A DNA stretch of 64,000 nt from SXOA01 sp046153945 (lineage in GTDB: Bacteria; Planctomycetota; Planctomycetia; Pirellulales; Pirellulaceae). The stretch spans positions 1-64,000 of the forward strand of contig JBJXFF010000137.1 in the NCBI GenBank assembly GCA_046153945.1, written 5' to 3'. This document shows, piece after piece, positions 62,433 through 64,000 of this stretch. Below the pieces are notes generated by a model. The model had not been told where the DNA came from. It ran no database searches and worked only from the letters and a program-made list of their open reading frames with translations. The first letter of the stretch is position 1. The number at the start of each line of letters is the position of its first letter. The position numbers were made by a program, and so were the translations under genes.

Positions 62433-64000
62433 ATGCCCTTCCTCCGCAAGGCGTTTCCTTATTTCGCTATCGCCCTGGGGCTAGCATCACTGGCCTGGGC
62501 TGTTTCTTTCGGAACGCTGCCGAAGGCGGATTTTACGTTTGACAATGGGAATGAAATTCGCACCGCGGACCCGTCCAAAGCCACCGGTCAGCCGGAAAAT
62601 CGGGTTATTAACGCCCTGTTTGAGGGTTTGCTGCGTTCGCTGCCGGATGAGGGATGGGAAAAGAAGTACGGTCCTGGCGAGAACGTCCCTATGACTCCTC
62701 ACGGGGCGATGGCCGAGCGTTTCGAGGTTTCCGAAGACGGGCGGGTCTATACCTTTCACATGCGAAAGGGGGCTCAGTGGTCTAACGGAGACCCTGTCAC
62801 TGCCGACGACTTTGCCTGGTCGTGGCGGCGGATGCTGCACCCCGAAACCGCTAGTGAGTACGCCTATCAGCTGTATTACCTCGTTGGTGCCGAAAACTAC
62901 AACACGGCTGTTGTCCAAAAGGGGGGACTGGTCGAGGTGGAACTCCACGGCACGCGCCGGGACAAACTGCAAGCCTTTCCACGAGGGACCATCGTTCGGG
63001 GCAAAGTGCTGGCAATTAAGAAACCGCCAGAGCCCGCGGAACTTGCCAAGGACTCCAAGGCCAACGCTGAAGCCAAGTCCAAAGCCGAAGCGACCTGGAA
63101 AGAAAGCTGGGTCTATGAGGTGGAGGTCGGCAGCGTGGAACCCTCTGCCGAAGACCCAGAACCGAAACAGATTAGCACTGGAGAAAGAATCGCATGTTGC
63201 ATCGATCCGGTGAAAACGAAGAATGTTGACGCCGGTTCGCTGGTCAAGATTCTGCACATCCTGCCCGATTTCGAGCAGTCTGTCGGCGTGAAAGCGGAGT
63301 CGCCCGAGAAACTTGTCGTGACCTTGAAATCGCGGACGGCTTATTTCGACGAGCTGGTCGCCTTTTATCCGCTCTATCCGGTGAACCGCAAGTGCGTCGA
63401 AGAGCATGGCTCCCCCGACTGGACCAAACCGCAGAACCTGGTGTGCAACGGGCCGTACACCATGCAGTTTCGCCGAATTCGGGACCGCATTCGGCTGGTG
63501 AAAAACCCCAAGTATTGGGATGCACAGCAGGTGCAGCTTGAGGTGATTGACGCCATGGCTGTGAAGTCCGAGACGACGACTCTGAATATGTACCTCAACG
63601 ATCAAATTGACTGGGCGACGCAGTTGCCGCCACCGATGATTCCCAAGCTCAAACAAATCATGCCTGAGGAGTTTCCTTCGGCTCCGATGCTGACGGTTTA
63701 TTTGTATCGCGTGAATGTTACCAAGCCCGGGCTGGAAAACGCCAAGGTCCGCCGGGCACTGAACCTGGCCATCGACAAAAAGAACATCTGCGAAATCATC
63801 ACGCGAGCCGGGGAAGTGCCGGCTACGGGCGTCGTGCCGCCAGGGCTCGCTGGATACATGCCGCCGCCGGGGACGCAGTACGACCCAAAACTCGCCAGCA
63901 AGCTCCTCGAGGAAGCAGGTTTTCCAAGCGGCCGCGGCTTACCTCCGATTGAGATTGTCTACAACGAGCTCGACGCCCATCGCACAATTGCGGAGCGGAT
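62433..64000 (+). CDS. OppA-type peptide ABC transporter substrate-binding protein (3' end cut by window)
   Basis: Read from the ATG at 62433; open to the window edge, about 523 codons. A signal-like N-terminus (about 1-25) is followed by the family 5 extracellular solute-binding fold: EIRTADPSKATGQPENRVIN, FHMRKGAQWSNGDPVTADDF, NGPYTMQFRRIRDRIRLVKN and KVRRALNLAIDK. A charged insert of about 85 residues lies at roughly 164-250, rich in Lys, Ala and Glu, which is not usual for the family. It would bind oligopeptides for import; the permease genes lie beyond the window, if present. Confidence 0.85.
   Translation, partial: MPFLRKAFPYFAIALGLASLAWAVSFGTLPKADFTFDNGNEIRTADPSKATGQPENRVINALFEGLLRSLPDEGWEKKYGPGENVPMTPHGAMAERFEVSEDGRVYTFHMRKGAQWSNGDPVTADDFAWSWRRMLHPETASEYAYQLYYLVGAENYNTAVVQKGGLVEVELHGTRRDKLQAFPRGTIVRGKVLAIKKPPEPAELAKDSKANAEAKSKAEATWKESWVYEVEVGSVEPSAEDPEPKQISTGERIACCIDPVKTKNVDAGSLVKILHILPDFEQSVGVKAESPEKLVVTLKSRTAYFDELVAFYPLYPVNRKCVEEHGSPDWTKPQNLVCNGPYTMQFRRIRDRIRLVKNPKYWDAQQVQLEVIDAMAVKSETTTLNMYLNDQIDWATQLPPPMIPKLKQIMPEEFPSAPMLTVYLYRVNVTKPGLENAKVRRALNLAIDKKNICEIITRAGEVPATGVVPPGLAGYMPPPGTQYDPKLASKLLEEAGFPSGRGLPPIEIVYNELDAHRTIAER

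Overview
The window is a stretch of bacterial chromosome from the phylum Planctomycetota. The evidence is the gene families: two DUF1559 pseudopilin-like proteins, a DUF1501 protein paired with a WD40 protein, a Tat-exported Gfo/Idh/MocA oxidoreductase, small zinc-ribbon membrane proteins, planctomycete-style lipoproteins, a DUF2341/LamG secreted protein, and dense palindromic intergenic repeats. GC content is moderately high by eye. No phage, plasmid, insertion sequence, rRNA operon or CRISPR array was seen. I cannot name the genus.

Layout. 1-2.3 kb: a secreted putative metallopeptidase with DUF2341 and LamG domains (cut by the window edge), divergent from a PAS-AraC regulator. 2.7-7.8 kb: tRNA-Ser, then a membrane protein overlapping a radical SAM enzyme of the MJ0619/Tes type, two small membrane proteins, a DUF4258-type small gene pair on the other strand, an Lgt-family protein and a cupin. 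8-11.6 kb: a large MMPL/RND transporter. 11.9-17.7 kb: UxaA-type sugar-acid dehydratase, two more zinc-ribbon membrane proteins, a VOC protein, TrmL and an M24 peptidase. 17.8-27.7 kb: Gfo/Idh/MocA, tRNA-Ala, a fold-III PLP decarboxylase, an OmpR-type two-component pair, an MFS permease, a CAU tRNA, SelD and GlgC. 27.8-33.4 kb: WD40, DUF1501 and LRR proteins, a repeat-rich gap, a lipoprotein and an M50-like membrane protein. 33.4-39.8 kb: FabF, a VapBC pair, two ClpP paralogues, trigger factor, tRNA-Gly and a lipoprotein. 40-43.9 kb: a tight cluster of an asparagine-synthetase-like ATPase, a radical SAM enzyme and a flavin halogenase-like enzyme. 44-55.7 kb: DUF1559, AI-2E permease, DegT aminotransferase, IlvD, a ParE-type toxin pair, DinB, a His-rich protein, a second DUF1559 protein and a SulP-carbonic anhydrase fusion. 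56.8-62 kb: a three-gene TolQ/TolR-like operon and an ArsR regulator. 62.4 kb to the end: an OppA-type binding protein (cut).

Most proteins are housekeeping or envelope functions. ClpP, ClpP and trigger factor form a protein quality-control group. The 40-44 kb cluster looks like a small, unassigned biosynthetic or modification pathway. The 57-61 kb operon is a proton-channel-like energiser with unusual TolR-like partners. The radical SAM/Lgt-type neighbourhood near 3-7 kb hints at lipid or lipoprotein chemistry.

The most unusual non-genic signal is a set of hairpins in gaps between genes. Each is built from tandem heptamers whose sequence differs from site to site, while the 7-base period and the paired, inverted arms are kept. 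One array lies in frame inside a gene, and two others supply the stop codons of the genes they touch. Similar elements with a 9-base period, and several classical REP-like palindrome families, are also present.
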